A stretch of 64,000 bases of DNA from Prorocentrum cordatum. Its lineage: Eukaryota > Sar > Dinophyceae > Prorocentrales > Prorocentraceae. The stretch covers positions 403,972 through 467,971 of the forward strand of contig CAUYUJ010017627.1 of the NCBI GenBank assembly GCA_963575745.1. Reading direction: 5' to 3'. Every line of letters starts with the position of its first letter. Positions within the stretch are counted from its first letter, which is position 1. The position numbers and the translations under genes were made by a program. The notes beneath the pieces were generated by a model. It worked only from the letters and a program-made list of their open reading frames with translations. It did not search any database and was not told the DNA's origin. Of the stretch, positions 1 to 9,475 are shown in pieces.

Positions 1-170
1 TCCGGTCACTGGTTCCAGGTCGATGCTGGCGGTGTTTTTTCCAGGACCCCTGCTAAAATTCAGGCGGTGGCTTCCATTCAGGAATTGCCGATGTTGGTCG
101 CGGATTGTGTGCGGTTTTTGTTCCCAACCATGCTGTTGTGTTTGGTCTTCGTTTGAAGAGAGTCCCCGCG

Positions 171-257
171 TCCTCTCCTCTCCTCTCCTCTCCTCTCCTC
201 TCTTCTCCTCTCGTTATCCTCCCCACCCTCCCTCCTCCCATCACCATCACCATCATG

Positions 258-352
<95 letters not shown>

Positions 353-370
353 CAACATCAGCATCATCGC
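171..370. repeat. CTCTC tract, then (ATC)n and (AGC)n microsatellite
   Basis: A CTCTC run (about 171-210) is followed by an almost pure ATC run (about 238-320) that passes into an AGC run (about 318-351). The His-, Met-, Asp- and Ile-rich reading frames here on both strands are products of the microsatellite, not genes. Bases 1-170 hold nothing I can identify. Confidence 0.95.
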
Positions 371-447
371 CAGGGCCACGCGGAACTGCGGCGAGCCGCT
401 CGGCAGGCGCGCCGCGCATTTTTTTGGCGTGCCCGCGCAGCACCATC

Positions 448-951
448 AGCCTGCGGACGCACACTGGCGTTGTGCGCGGCCTTGAGGACGAGCTGCGGGC
501 TGCTGGTGCCGCCATCGACGTCTAGCGCCGGGTGCCGGAGCTCTACGACAACCGCGCGGATGGGTCGATCAAGGATGCCGTCATGGACCTCGTGGTCGGC
601 TTCCCCGCGACCGCGTGGAAGTGGTGGCTCGACGTCAACGTGCATTTTCCCTTGGGTAGCGCGTTGCCCGCCGCGAGCAGAGTCGCCGGGACCGCGGCGG
701 CTGCGGGTGACCAGGGGAAGGAGGCCCGCCACGGCGCCGACATGCAGCACAGCATCAGCGTCGAGCCGGGCGGGCGGCTGAGCGCTGGCGCAGCGAACGC
801 GCTTGCGGACCTCGCGGCGGCGTCGAAGCTCTACGGCCGGCGGCAGCCGGGCGGGCGCCGCAGCACGACAGCGCGGGCGCTCGCTGAGCGTGTCTGCGCG
901 CTCGCCGTTGTCTGTTCCGCGGACGCGACCTTGGCCGCCCTCGGCTACTAG
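448..951 (+). pseudogene. LINE-type retrotransposon, C-terminal fragment
   Basis: One + frame reads as the domain that follows reverse transcriptase in dinoflagellate non-LTR retrotransposons: a THTGVVRGLEDELRAAG segment, then VPELY, a DAVMDLVVGFP strand, the WWLDVNVHFP strand, and an EPGGRLSAGAANALADLA helix before the stop at 949-951. The family role is inferred from general resemblance to such elements. An in-frame TAG at 523-525 sits where these proteins usually have an acidic residue just before the VPELY-like segment, so the copy cannot make the whole domain. No reverse transcriptase precedes it: the upstream sequence is microsatellite. It is a truncated, dead copy. The segment continues open for 142 codons after the stop, so damage is recent or slight. 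Confidence 0.55.
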
Positions 952-1041
952 AGGCGCTGCGGCTCCGCCCTCCCCTCTCTCCCTCTCTAGTTCGTTTGTT
1001 TCCCCGTGCAGTCCAGAGTCAGGCGTGCAGGAGGTTTGCGA

Positions 1042-1049
1042 ATCATCAC

Positions 1050-1105
<56 letters not shown>

Positions 1106-1107
1106 CC
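1042..1107. repeat. (ATC)n microsatellite
   Basis: About 20 units of ATC, nearly pure. Together with the tract at 238-320 it brackets the LINE fragment. The rest of 952-1189 shows nothing else. Confidence 0.95.
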
Positions 1108-1189
1108 ACCACCCTCTTTGATTCCTCTCGTGACCGAGAGGCGCATTCCACCTCTCGTGCCCAGGGCTTGACCTTGACATACGCTGCGC

Positions 1190-2320
1190 GTGCCCCGTTT
1201 TACGCTTCCGCGCGAGCCTTGGAGGGCCATCGCCGTGCCGAGCACGGCGAACGAGCCCGCGTTCACAGGGACAGAGGTCCATTCCACTCAGCACAGGGTG
1301 GGCGCCACTCGCCGCCGCCGCCTCGACCTGTTCGCGGCCGCGCTCACTTTGCTCGGGCAGCAGCGGATGGTGCGCCGCAAGGATGTCGAGCGCCTGGTCG
1401 GGAAACACGGCTACTGCCAGAGGTATCGCTCTTGTTTGCGCTCCACGGTCTCGCGCGTCTACGCCTGGATGGTGACGCTGTCGCAGAGGGGCCGCCGCCC
1501 GTCCGCTTGGTGCCCGCTGGCCTGGCACGAGCTGCTGGTATCCGCCATCCTGCTGCCTTTCGCCGAGCAGGAGCTGGACGCCGAGCGGTGCCCCCGCGTG
1601 GCGTGCACCGATGCGGCGCCAGGAGGCCATGGCAGGGCCTGGGCGACGCTGCCAGTGGAGGCCGCGCGGCGCATCGCGCAGTGGGCCGATCACAGGGCCC
1701 CCTACACGAGGTTGGACGACGGCCTCGGCATCGACGTTGACCTCGAGGGTCGCTGTGCGCTTGGCAGGGTGGCGCTTCCACCTGTTCCATGCCCGTTCAA
1801 GGTCGGGCGCCCTGGCAGCATAGGACACGTCGCCCTGGAGGACGCCCGTGCGAAGTTCTGGGGCACGGAGGCCCGTCTCCACAGGCCGTCAGATCTTGGC
1901 TGCCGAGTGCTCCATGCTGGTTTCAACGCGCCGTGTGAGTGGGCTTTCATCAAGGGCAGCAGCGCTAGTCACAAGCTGAACGGACGCTGCCGCCGCGGGG
2001 CGGTCATCGAGCTGGCGGGCGGCTTCTCCCACCTCCACCTTTGCATCTCAGCCGAGAGGAACCCCGCGGACGAGCCGAGCAGCTGGCATGGCGCCCGCGC
2101 AGGCCGAGAGCCGCGGCAGCCGCCGCAGCCGCTGCCGCGCCTGGAGGTCGTGCCCTCAACTCCTTTGGGCCGGGGCAGCCGCGAGGTTCTTTTCCTCTGC
2201 AGCTGCTCTGGCCCGAGGCGCCCAGGGGGGCTTGTGCGGCGCCGCGGGGCAGGAGGCGCAGGCCGCTGGGCCGGCGGTGAAGGCGTTGGCCTACGACCTG
2301 GCCATCGACGAGGACTTTGA
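1190..2320 (+). pseudogene. DIRS-like RT connection and RNase H region
   Basis: An open frame of 376 codons; the ATG at 1190 is just the first in the frame, not a proven start. Residues 25-95 resemble the region between reverse transcriptase thumb and RNase H (VHSTQ, RRRRLDLFAAALTLL). RNase H follows: a CTDAAPGGHG first strand (139-148), an LEDARAKFW helix (about 217-225) supplying the usual Glu, an IKGSSASHKLN segment (255-265) and a final RNPADEPSSW (291-300). The Asp-Asn pair expected before the KG-S segment reads Phe-Asn at 246-247, so one catalytic carboxylate seems lost. After about residue 305 the frame becomes Arg/Gly/Pro-rich, and the homologous reading continues in another frame. 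RNase H would degrade the RNA strand of the RNA-DNA hybrid during reverse transcription. The palm domain upstream is absent. Confidence 0.6.
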
Positions 2321-3047
2321 CCTGACCCGCGGCGGCCTGGCCGCCGAGTTGCGCGCGCTGCGCAGCAGCGGGGGCGCGGTGGGCTTCTTCGCTGGGCCGC
2401 CCTGTTCCACGGTCAGTCGGGCCAGGCGCCGCCCGTCGGGCGGGCGTCGAGGGGCGGGGCCGCTGCAATATAGGGCCCGGCCGTTCTTGCCGTCGCTTGG
2501 ACTGCCAGTTGCGGAGAGACGCGCCTGTGCACTGGGAACGCATCTCTTCTTTTTCTGCCTCGAGCTACTGACGCGGGTGATTCTTCGTGGGGGGTGGGCA
2601 GGGCAGGGGCGTCCTCAGGACCTTGGGCAAGAGTTTTTCCCTTCGCTCTGGAGCTCATAGGAGGTGGTGGGGTGGGCGGCAAAGTTCGGGCTGAATATAG
2701 TGTCGTTCGATCAGTGTCGTTATGGAGCTGTTCGCCTGAAGCCAACGTCGGTCGCCGCGAATGATGCCGCGCTGAGGGGCGCCATGGGGCGTCGTTGCGA
2801 TCGCTGTCGTCGCCGTCCGAGCCTGTGCGGCCCGGCACTTGGCGGGGGCTTTGTCGCGTCGCATATTGCTTGTTACCCTTCGCAGTTGCGCCGGGCCCTT
2901 GCACTTTCTCTCGCGCAGGCTCACGCGAGGGCGCGAGAGTTGCCGCGCCGTGGCCGAGGGCCCCGGCAGGTGCCGCGGGCGCGCCCGCGCCGTCTTGACG
3001 AGCGCGCTGCAGCCAGCGACCGCGCTAAGGTACGCCGCCGCGCTTAG
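2250..3047 (+). pseudogene. Methyltransferase-like domain of DIRS-like element
   Basis: Frame 3 reads ALAYDLAIDEDFDL, then GGLAAELRALRSSG, then a strand ending in FFAGPPCSTVSRAR. GPPC is the form of motif IV with the catalytic Cys in C5 cytosine methyltransferases. Further on come a LLTRVILRGG helix and QDLGQEFFPSLW, then, after the stop TAG at 2658-2660, the same frame continues with FGLNIVSFDQCRYGA and KPTS. A methyltransferase domain between RNase H and recombinase is known in DIRS elements; there it is usually called Dam-like, whose motif is DPPY rather than the GPPC seen here. The stop and probable indels at both joints make it non-functional. The substrate is unknown. Confidence 0.5.
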
Positions 3048-3816
3048 CGCCTTCGGCTCTGACCTCGAGGCTCTCGGCCACGGCCTGGGCCAGCTCTCCG
3101 AGGGGCAGCTCGACCGGGCCCTCGCCGAGCGCCTGGAGGATCTCTTCGAAGAGACGGGCGGCGTGGAAGGCTCGGGATCGGCCTGCACTCTGCTGGCGGT
3201 TTTTGCGGAGGCCAGCCCTTGCCGCCACTGCCGCGCGGCGTGGATGGCGCTGGGCGTGGCGCTGGGCGCGTGGGGCCAGCGGCGGCCGCCCCAGCAGGCC
3301 CCCGCCATGCCCGCGGCGCTGGCCCTCGTGTTCGTCAACTGGCCGGTGCTCGCCGGGGAGCGCGGCGGCGCCGCGGGCGCGCTGATGTGCGTCGCTGGCC
3401 TGCTCCACGCCTCAGAGGCGCTGACGTTGGACGGCCCCACCTGGGCGCGCGCCCCCACGGCGCGCGCGGCGCTGCTCGGCCGCGCGAAGCGCGGTGCCGA
3501 TCAGAAGGTGCCCTGTGAAGAGCCGTCCACCGTGGCCTGGTTCAACCACTACTCGTTTCTCTATCCTGCCAGGCCTGGGGAGGTCTTTCGCGTCGGCTAC
3601 ACCCAGTTGCGGCGATGGCTCCAGGCAGCGGCAAGCGCGCTTGGCTTCGGCGCTGTGCGCTGGACCGCACACGGATAGCGCCGCGGTGGCGCGGCCGAGT
3701 TGCTCGCCCGTAGAGTGTTTTTGGCTGATACCGCGTGGTTCGGGAGATGGATCTCTGACCCTTCCGCTCGAGTGCTTGCGCCGAGGAGAAGTGAGTTGGA
3801 TTCGCCTATGTGTTGA
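2968..3816 (+). pseudogene. Tyrosine recombinase of DIRS-like element, catalytic residues lost
   Basis: Frame 1 is open from before 2839 to a TAG at 3676-3678 and reads on to a TGA at 3814-3816. The N-terminal helical domain is ALRYAAALSAFGSDLEAL and following. The catalytic domain has AGLLHASEALTL, where the family normally has the first catalytic Arg; here it is His. Next come RPGEVFRVGYTQLRRW and TAHG, the stop codon, then RRGGAAELL, which is the H-x-x-R box broken by the nonsense codon. WFGRWISDPSARVLAP follows, where the nucleophilic Tyr of related proteins falls two residues after Ala-Arg; here the residue is Leu. First Arg, an intact box II and Tyr are thus all gone. The enzyme would insert circular element DNA into the genome. 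Confidence 0.6.
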
Positions 3817-3952
3817 CATTCCTGTTGGTGCGTGGCTCTGCATACCGATGCTGCAACGCTGGGTCTCGGGTGTGGGGTGTTGCCCAGAGTGAGTGACTCC
3901 TGTTTGTCTTTGTGAGTTCTAGTGGTAGCTATCGCTGGAATGGGGAGTGCGA

Positions 3953-4611
3953 CTGGGCAATGGCCCACGTGGGCACGCCAAGAGACGCCATGGTTTCTCT
4001 CATCTTGTAAAGGCTGCGTCGTTTATTCGGTCGCGCCTCGCGCGCTGCCACCCCTGATAAGGGTCGGAGCACAGATGCAAGGGGCATTCCTAAGAAGGAA
4101 GAGTTTGCAATGTGGTTTTCGGAATATCTTATCTTTTGCATCGGCACGCGTCTCGACGTTCAGCAACAGGTGTTCGTTGCGCGTAAGATTCGGCCCCGCT
4201 GCGCCCCCACCCACCCGTGGTGGCCCAACTTCGCAGGGGGAGTGCGCAGGGCCGCGTTGGCTCCAGAGACTGGGCAATGGCCCGCGCAGGCACGCCAAGA
4301 GACGCCATGGTTTCTTTCGCCTTACTGGGCAATGGCCCGCGCAGGCACTCCAAGAGACGCCGTGGCTTTTCTCATCCTGTAAAAAGGTCGCGTCTTCTTA
4401 TTCCATCACGCTTCGCGCGCTGCCTCCCCTCATAAGAGTCGGAGTACAGATGCAATGGGGCACTGGCGCCGTGGATCTTTCATCCTACTGGGCAACGGCC
4501 CGCGCAGGCGCCGCGAGAGACGCCATGGCTTCTCTGATCGCGTAACAGGCTGCGCCTTTTCATTCCGTCACGCTTCACGCGCTGCCTCCTCTGATAAGGG
4601 TCGGAGCTCAT
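3953..4611. repeat. Interrupted tandem repeat, unit about 120-140 bp
   Basis: The unit starts with TGGGCAATGGCCCGCGCAGG, continues with AAGAGACGCCATGG and ends with GATAAGGGTCGGAGCACAG. Starts fall at 3953, 4270, 4325 and 4488; ends fall at 4080, 4455 and 4611. The copy at 4270 is partial. A 180-bp unrelated segment (4081-4263) separates copies one and two. Short ORFs here are repeat products. Confidence 0.85.
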
Positions 4612-5103
4612 GTGTGGGGGGCCTTCCTATATATCCGTAAATATGTATACATATGTTTATGTTTTGTTGAAGAACGCATTGCAGCATCAGAGAGCGGCCG
4701 CGCCCTGTCCGCACCGATTTAAGCTCGAAAACTTGCGCTGGAATCGGCTACCCTCGGCAGACCTCCGGCGGCCCATGCAGGCAGGCAGGGCTGGCGGAGT
4801 TTTTGGCGCAGGAGACTCTGCGCTGGGCGGGGCTTGGCCTGCCCGGCAGCGCCGCCGTGTCCGAAGTTCCCTGAGATCCCGGCGCGCCCGGCGTGCCTGG
4901 GGGCCCCGCCTGTGCCCCCGAGGTCTCCGCCGCCCAGCGGGGTTGTGGCACGCGTGGCCGCCCTACTGGGCTTCGGCGGGGGGATGCTGGTGCGCGCGCT
5001 GGCCCTGAGGGCAGCGGGCTGCTGCCACCTGCGACGCCGCCCGACGGCCGCCGACGGCTCGGTCGCTCTTCCTGATGGCGGCGGCGGGCGCGGTGGTGGC
5101 GCT

Positions 5104-5790
5104 CATGCCTCATCGGGTCATGGAGTGGGCGTTCGTGCTGTACGGGGTTGCGGGGCCCCCGGTGCACCGCCAGCGCCGGGTGGTCGGGCGCCGTCGCTCG
5201 GCGCATTCGAAGAAGGAGTTCGGTGACGCGCTCATCGGCACGCCGGACCTGGACGTGCACGATCTTCGAAGAAGACTATCGTCCGAGCTTGCTCGGGGGG
5301 GACATCGTGCAGGTGGTCTTCGCTGCCGCTCGCTGGCCGCCGCCGCCGCGCCGCGCATCCCGCGGGCCCAGGTGCATCACTTCCGTGACGACCGGGCGTT
5401 GTGATGGCGAACGTGCTCGGCGCGGCCCGTGACGAGGCTGGGAGGTTCTGGGCGGCGGCGGACGTTGCCGCTGGGGGGCCCAGCGCGCCCGTGCCGGCGG
5501 ACGCCTTCGTGCCCTTCAACATGGCGGCTGTGCTGGCGGCGGCGCCTGGGGCGGCGGCGGCGCTCGGGGGCCCAGCGGCGCCGCTGCCCATCGCGGGGGC
5601 GCCCGCCCCTGCCGCGGCCGGGACCCCCGCGCCGGCTTTCCCCGCGGCGCCGTTGGCGGCGGCGCCCGCCGCGCCGGCGCCGGCGGTCTCCGCGGCCGCC
5701 GCCGCACCGCCGCCGCCGGCTCGCGCCCAGTCTGTCCCTGACGGGCTCCTGGTGGTGGTCCCTGCCACGGGGGTCGCGCCGCTCGGCTGA
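5104..5790 (+). pseudogene. Possible ORF1 (gag-like) fragment of a DIRS-like element
   Basis: Broken frames give an IGTPDLDVHD segment (about 5235), then in another frame EEDYRPS and GGDIVQVVFAAARWPPP (about 5265-5345), then VMANVLGAARDEAGRFWAAA followed by about 110 Ala/Pro-rich residues up to the stop at 5788-5790. The pattern recalls the ORF1 protein that lies ahead of the polymerase in dinoflagellate DIRS-like elements. The match is weak and could be chance in GC-rich DNA. It lies downstream of the recombinase above, so it would belong to a second copy. The stretch 4612-5103 holds no recognisable gene. Confidence 0.25.
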
Positions 5791-5924
5791 AGTTGGAGGG
5801 CGGTCGAGGACCTCCCTGGGCTCGTGGCCAACGGGGACGCCTCAATCCTGCCGCCCCCGCAGCCCACTCCGGCTCAGCGCAGGTCGGCCCGATTGCTGTT
5901 TGGGCCGCCGACATGGCGTGGGGC

Positions 5925-6005
5925 TTCCTGGGGTTTCCTGTGGCGTCCTGTGGCCTCCTGAGGCCTCCTGCAGCCTCCAGTGGTTTCCTGTGGCCTCCTG
6001 GGGCA
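5925..6005. repeat. GGCCTCCTG short repeat
   Basis: About seven degenerate 9-11-bp units of the type GGCCTCCTG. Related in form to the CTCTTGGGG family found further along the window. Confidence 0.7.
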
Positions 6006-6009
6006 TCCG

Positions 6010-6340
6010 ACGCCCTGGGAATTGTGAGAAAAAAAAGAAACACAAACAACAACCAAAACAACTAAAGGCACCAACGACCCAGGGTTGAAACACCCAACAA
6101 GCACCGAACACAATGAAACACAACACATTTTAAACAACCAGGGTTTGCACCAATTTCTCTGCGAGGGCGGCGGGGATGGGGTCTGTCTTGAACACTTCGT
6201 TGTTTGTGTTATAGTTTGTTATGGTTTCTGTTGTGTTTTGTTTTGGTTTCCCAGCCCTGGGCTTTTGGTTTATTTAGTTTGTTTTGTTTGTTTCGCTGTG
6301 TGTTTCTTGTTTGTTTATGCCAACATATTCCAACCCTCCT
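6010..6340. other. A/C-rich then T/G-rich stretch, imperfect inverted repeat
   Basis: About 6022-6135 is rich in CAAAACAA-type words, and about 6195-6320 in their complement TTGTTTTG. The two halves could pair imperfectly around a short unique centre. No gene is visible. Confidence 0.4.
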
Positions 6341-6394
6341 CTTCCTTCTACCCCTGCCTCCGCCTCGTGGAGGGAAGACCTTTTCTGCTGGAAT

Positions 6395-6497
6395 CGGACG
6401 AGGAGGAGGAGGAGGGGGAGGAGGACAGGGGGAGAAGGAAGGAGAGAGAGAGAGAGAGAGGGAGAAAGGGGGAGGGAGAGAGAGAGACTGAGGCAGA
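6395..6497. repeat. GGA and GA purine tract
   Basis: A homopurine run of AGG units passes into a GA run with few interruptions. The stretch 6498-7027 shows no gene or repeat that I recognise. Confidence 0.85.
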
Positions 6498-7027
6498 CAG
6501 AACGACTGTAATAAGAAAACACATGTATGATGACAGGGGGGCGACCAAATAGATACAGGTAGGAGGCTCCTGCTGGATATTGATTGTTTTGCCGACTGGG
6601 ATGTTGGCCCTGACTCTTGATGCGTGTTTTCGTCGTGTTATTCTTGTTGGTTGGCCACCAACCCGGAAGACGTGTGAGTTGAAGATGGTATGCGAATGTT
6701 GTCCTCGTCTGCCCCTTCCCCTTCCCAATCGTTGTCCCCCTCCCGTGCTCCCTTCTCGGAGGTGGCAGAAGTAAGAGGATCGATCGTTGGCCCGGCGGGG
6801 GGGTAGATGCCCAAGCCGGCTACGGAGTCTCGCTATACCACGGGCGACCAGGCAAATCTCCCAGCCTAGACCTTGAGAGGAAGACAGTGGTTCTAGCAAA
6901 GAGTTTTTTACCTAACAGCTTGCTCTGATAGGTTTCTAGTGGGGTCAAAAGAGAGCAGCAGATGACTCCACAGGGGGGTCTGGGCGGGTGCCGGACAGGG
7001 TGCCGCAGAAGTCGTTTTAAGCCGACA

Positions 7028-7455
7028 GTCACACACTTCGTGCTCTTCGACCTCCCAGAACTCCATTCCCGGGCCACATTCTGAATGCCCGGAGCCAACT
7101 GTAGGCCACTTCGTGCTCTTCGACTTCCCAGAACTCCATTCCCGGGCCACATTTTGAATGCCCGGAGCCAACTGTAGGCCACTTCGTGGTCTTCGAGTCC
7201 CCAGAACTCCATTCCCGGGCCACATTTTGAATGCCCGGAGCCAACTGTAGGCCACTTCGTGCTCTTCGAGTTCCCAGAACTCCATTCCCGGGCCACATTT
7301 TGAATGCCCGGAGCCAACTGTAGGCCACTTCGTGCTCTTCGAGTTCCCAGAACTCCATTCCCGGGCCACATTTTGAATGCCCGTAGCCAACTGTAGGCCA
7401 TTTCGTGCTCTTCGACTTCCCAGAACTCCATTCCTGGGCCACATTTTGAATGCTG
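7028..7455. repeat. 73-bp minisatellite, about 5.8 copies
   Basis: The word GTAGGCCA recurs at 7101, 7174, 7247, 7320 and 7393, exactly 73 bp apart. Each unit carries GAACTCCATTCCCGGGCCAC. Copies differ by one to three bases. The minus strand is open in all three frames across the array, so long minus-strand reading frames here are not evidence for a gene. Confidence 0.95.
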
Positions 7456-7935
7456 AGGCAGGCTGATGCTGAGGCAGGCTGAGAGGCAGGCTGAGGCTGA
7501 GGCCGAGGCTGAAGGCAGACTGAGGCTGAGGCTGAAGCAGGCTGAGGCTGAGGCAGGCTGAGGCTGAGGCTGCAGGCTGATGCTGAGGCAGGCTGAGGCT
7601 GAGGCTGAGGCTGATGCAGGCTGAGGCTGAGGCAGCTGAGGCTGAGGCCGAGGCTGAAGGCAGAGGCTGGCTGAGGCTGAGGCAGGCTGAGGCTGAGGCT
7701 GAGGCAGGCTGATGCTGAGGCTGGCTGAGGCTGAGGCAGGCTGAGGGAGGCTGAGGCTGAGGCTGCTGAGGCTGAGGCCTGAGGCTGAGGCAGGCTGAGG
7801 CTGAGGCTGAGGCTGAGGCAGGCTGAGGCTGAGGCAGGCTGAGGCTGAGGCGAGGCTGAAGGCAGACTGAGGCTGAGGCTGCAGGCTGAGGCTGAGGCTG
7901 AGGCAGGCTGAGGCTGAGGCTGAGGAGGCTGCTGC
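7452..7935. repeat. GGCTGA-type satellite
   Basis: Imperfect repeats of GGCTGAGGCTGAGGCA and its variants for nearly 500 bp, directly abutting the 73-bp array. The 381-codon minus-strand frame (Ser-Leu and Pro-Gln rich) that spans it is low complexity. Confidence 0.95.
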
Positions 7936-8217
7936 CGTGACTGCCGTTGCCGCTGCGACTGTCATCGCGAATGCGACTACGACTGCGAGAACAGCAGAAT
8001 TCTACAACTGGATTTTCATCTGAATCTTAAGGGGAATGCTTTCAGATATGCTTCTACACATCGCTGTTAGGTTGCTTTGCCGGGATAATTTGAAGGAGCG
8101 TGAGAGTGTGGAAATGCAAGTGACAGATTTGGGCGAGGGTCGGGATATGCCCTGATAAGCTCAGATCGATCCATAGGTCGGGAAGTAAAAGAGGAGCAGG
8201 GGCATCAACGGATCAGG

Positions 8218-8395
8218 GGCAAGAGGAACGCAGCAACAGCAGCAGCGGCGGCATCAACGGATCAGGGCAGCAGGCAGCGAAAACAGTATCGGCAGAAGGG
8301 AGGAGCAGGAGCAGTAGCAGTGAGGCGATAAGGAGTAGCAGCAGCAGCAGCAGCAGAAAGAGCAGCAGAAGCAGAAGCAGGCAAGCGGCAGAGAG
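8218..8395. repeat. Imperfect AGC/GCA microsatellite
   Basis: AGCAGCAGC runs with interruptions; the segment GGCATCAACGGATCAGG occurs twice (about 8199 and 8250). No gene is supported in 7936-8217 or 8396-8990. Confidence 0.8.
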
Positions 8396-8997
8396 GAGAC
8401 GATCTTGTTCCAGCGCGCGCGGTCGCGGCCAGGTGGGCATCCTGTCCGGTGGCTTCCGAGGCTGGGAGGCGAGCCGATGGGCGGCCAGGGGAAGGCGCAC
8501 GGGGAGGAGGCGGAGGATGGGGTGCAGGGACTGAAGTGCACGGACCAGAGGCCCCCTGGGATTCACCGCGTGCAGCGCACGGACCACAGGCCCCCTGGGT
8601 CGATTGCGTGCGAGCTGAGAGTGGCGACTTGCAGCCGCAGTTTCCAGATCGACCCTGCACTTTGTTTGCCGCAGCAGCGAGAGTCCTCACCGCGTTCGAA
8701 GCCAGACGTGGAATGCACGTGGCCAGGGCACGGCAGGCGGATGGAGGAGGAGGACCGTATGGGAAAAGGGGGCAGCACTCTCAGAACGTGAAGTCCCTGT
8801 ACGTGCATGCCGGAGCGCGTGCACAGTAGCAGGACGGATCATTTCGAGGATGTGAGTAGCACTCCAAGACGCCCAAGAGGCCGCAGATACGGCTCCAAGG
8901 GCGGAGGAACCGACCATATTCTCCGAGTCCTCGGCCCCGCCAGGCCCCCACGAACCCCCAGGATGCTTCCAAGAAGCCATTGTGAAACCCCAAGAGG

Positions 8998-9118
8998 CTC
9001 AGACCACCAGGCCACCAGACCACCAGACCAACAAACCACCAGACCACCAGACCACCAGACCACCAGACCACCAGGTCACCAGGTCACCAGGTCACCAGGT
9101 CACCAGGTCACCAGACCA
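8998..9118. repeat. 10-bp minisatellite, CCACCAGACC and variant
   Basis: About seven 10-bp units of CCACCAGACC are followed by about five of the variant CAGGTCACCA. The array abuts the 101-bp repeat. Confidence 0.9.
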
Positions 9119-9120
9119 GC

Positions 9121-9475
9121 CTTGGATGGCTGCAATCTGCGAAACTGTCACCACTTTCGAGGGCTGCTGTGGTGCCCAGCGGAGTGACGTTTTACCCAGA
9201 CTTATATTAGACCTCGCCATCCCTGGGGAGCTGCGATCTGCAAAATTGTTGCCACTTTCAAGGACTGCTGGGGGGTCCAGCGGAGCGAAGCACTACCCAG
9301 ACTCCGATTAGACTTCGCCATCCCTGGGGGGCTGCGATCTGCGAAACTGTCGCCACTTTCGAGGGCTGCTGCGGGTTTCGGCGGAGTGAAGCACCACCCA
9401 GATTCAGATTAGACCTCGCCATCCCTGGGGGGCTGCGATCTGCGATGCTGTCGCCAGTTTCGAGTGCTGCTAGGG
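9121..9475. repeat. 101-bp tandem repeat, about 3.5 copies
   Basis: The word CTGCGATCTGC (or CTGCAATCTGC) occurs at 9130, 9231, 9332 and 9433, each 101 bp apart. Each unit includes GCCATCCCTGGGG and AGACCTCGCCATC. Confidence 0.92.

Larger units (their letters stand above)
1190..3816 (+). mobile_element. DIRS-like retroelement, 5'-truncated and inactive
   Basis: Three successive domains on the + strand, RNase H (frame 2), methyltransferase-like (frame 3) and tyrosine recombinase (frame 1), occur in the order known for DIRS-type retrotransposons, which integrate with a tyrosine recombinase instead of a DDE integrase. The reverse transcriptase palm with its catalytic aspartates is missing; upstream is an ATC tract and unrelated DNA. 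Defects are an in-frame stop in the methyltransferase-like part (2658-2660), a stop in the recombinase (3676-3678), and replaced catalytic residues. I could not find the terminal repeats, so the outer limits are only those of the recognisable coding sequence. Confidence 0.65.

Noticed and set aside
53-515. Long His-, Met-, Asp- and Ile-rich reading frames on both strands
   Set aside because: They are translations of the ATC and AGC microsatellite in different frames.
6820-7965. 381-codon minus-strand frame rich in Ser-Leu and Gln-Pro
   Set aside because: It lies wholly on the GGCTGA satellite and the 73-bp minisatellite; no unique protein sequence.
8998-9475. Regular short repeats that might suggest a CRISPR array
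   Set aside because: Units are contiguous without unique spacers, and the genome context is eukaryotic.
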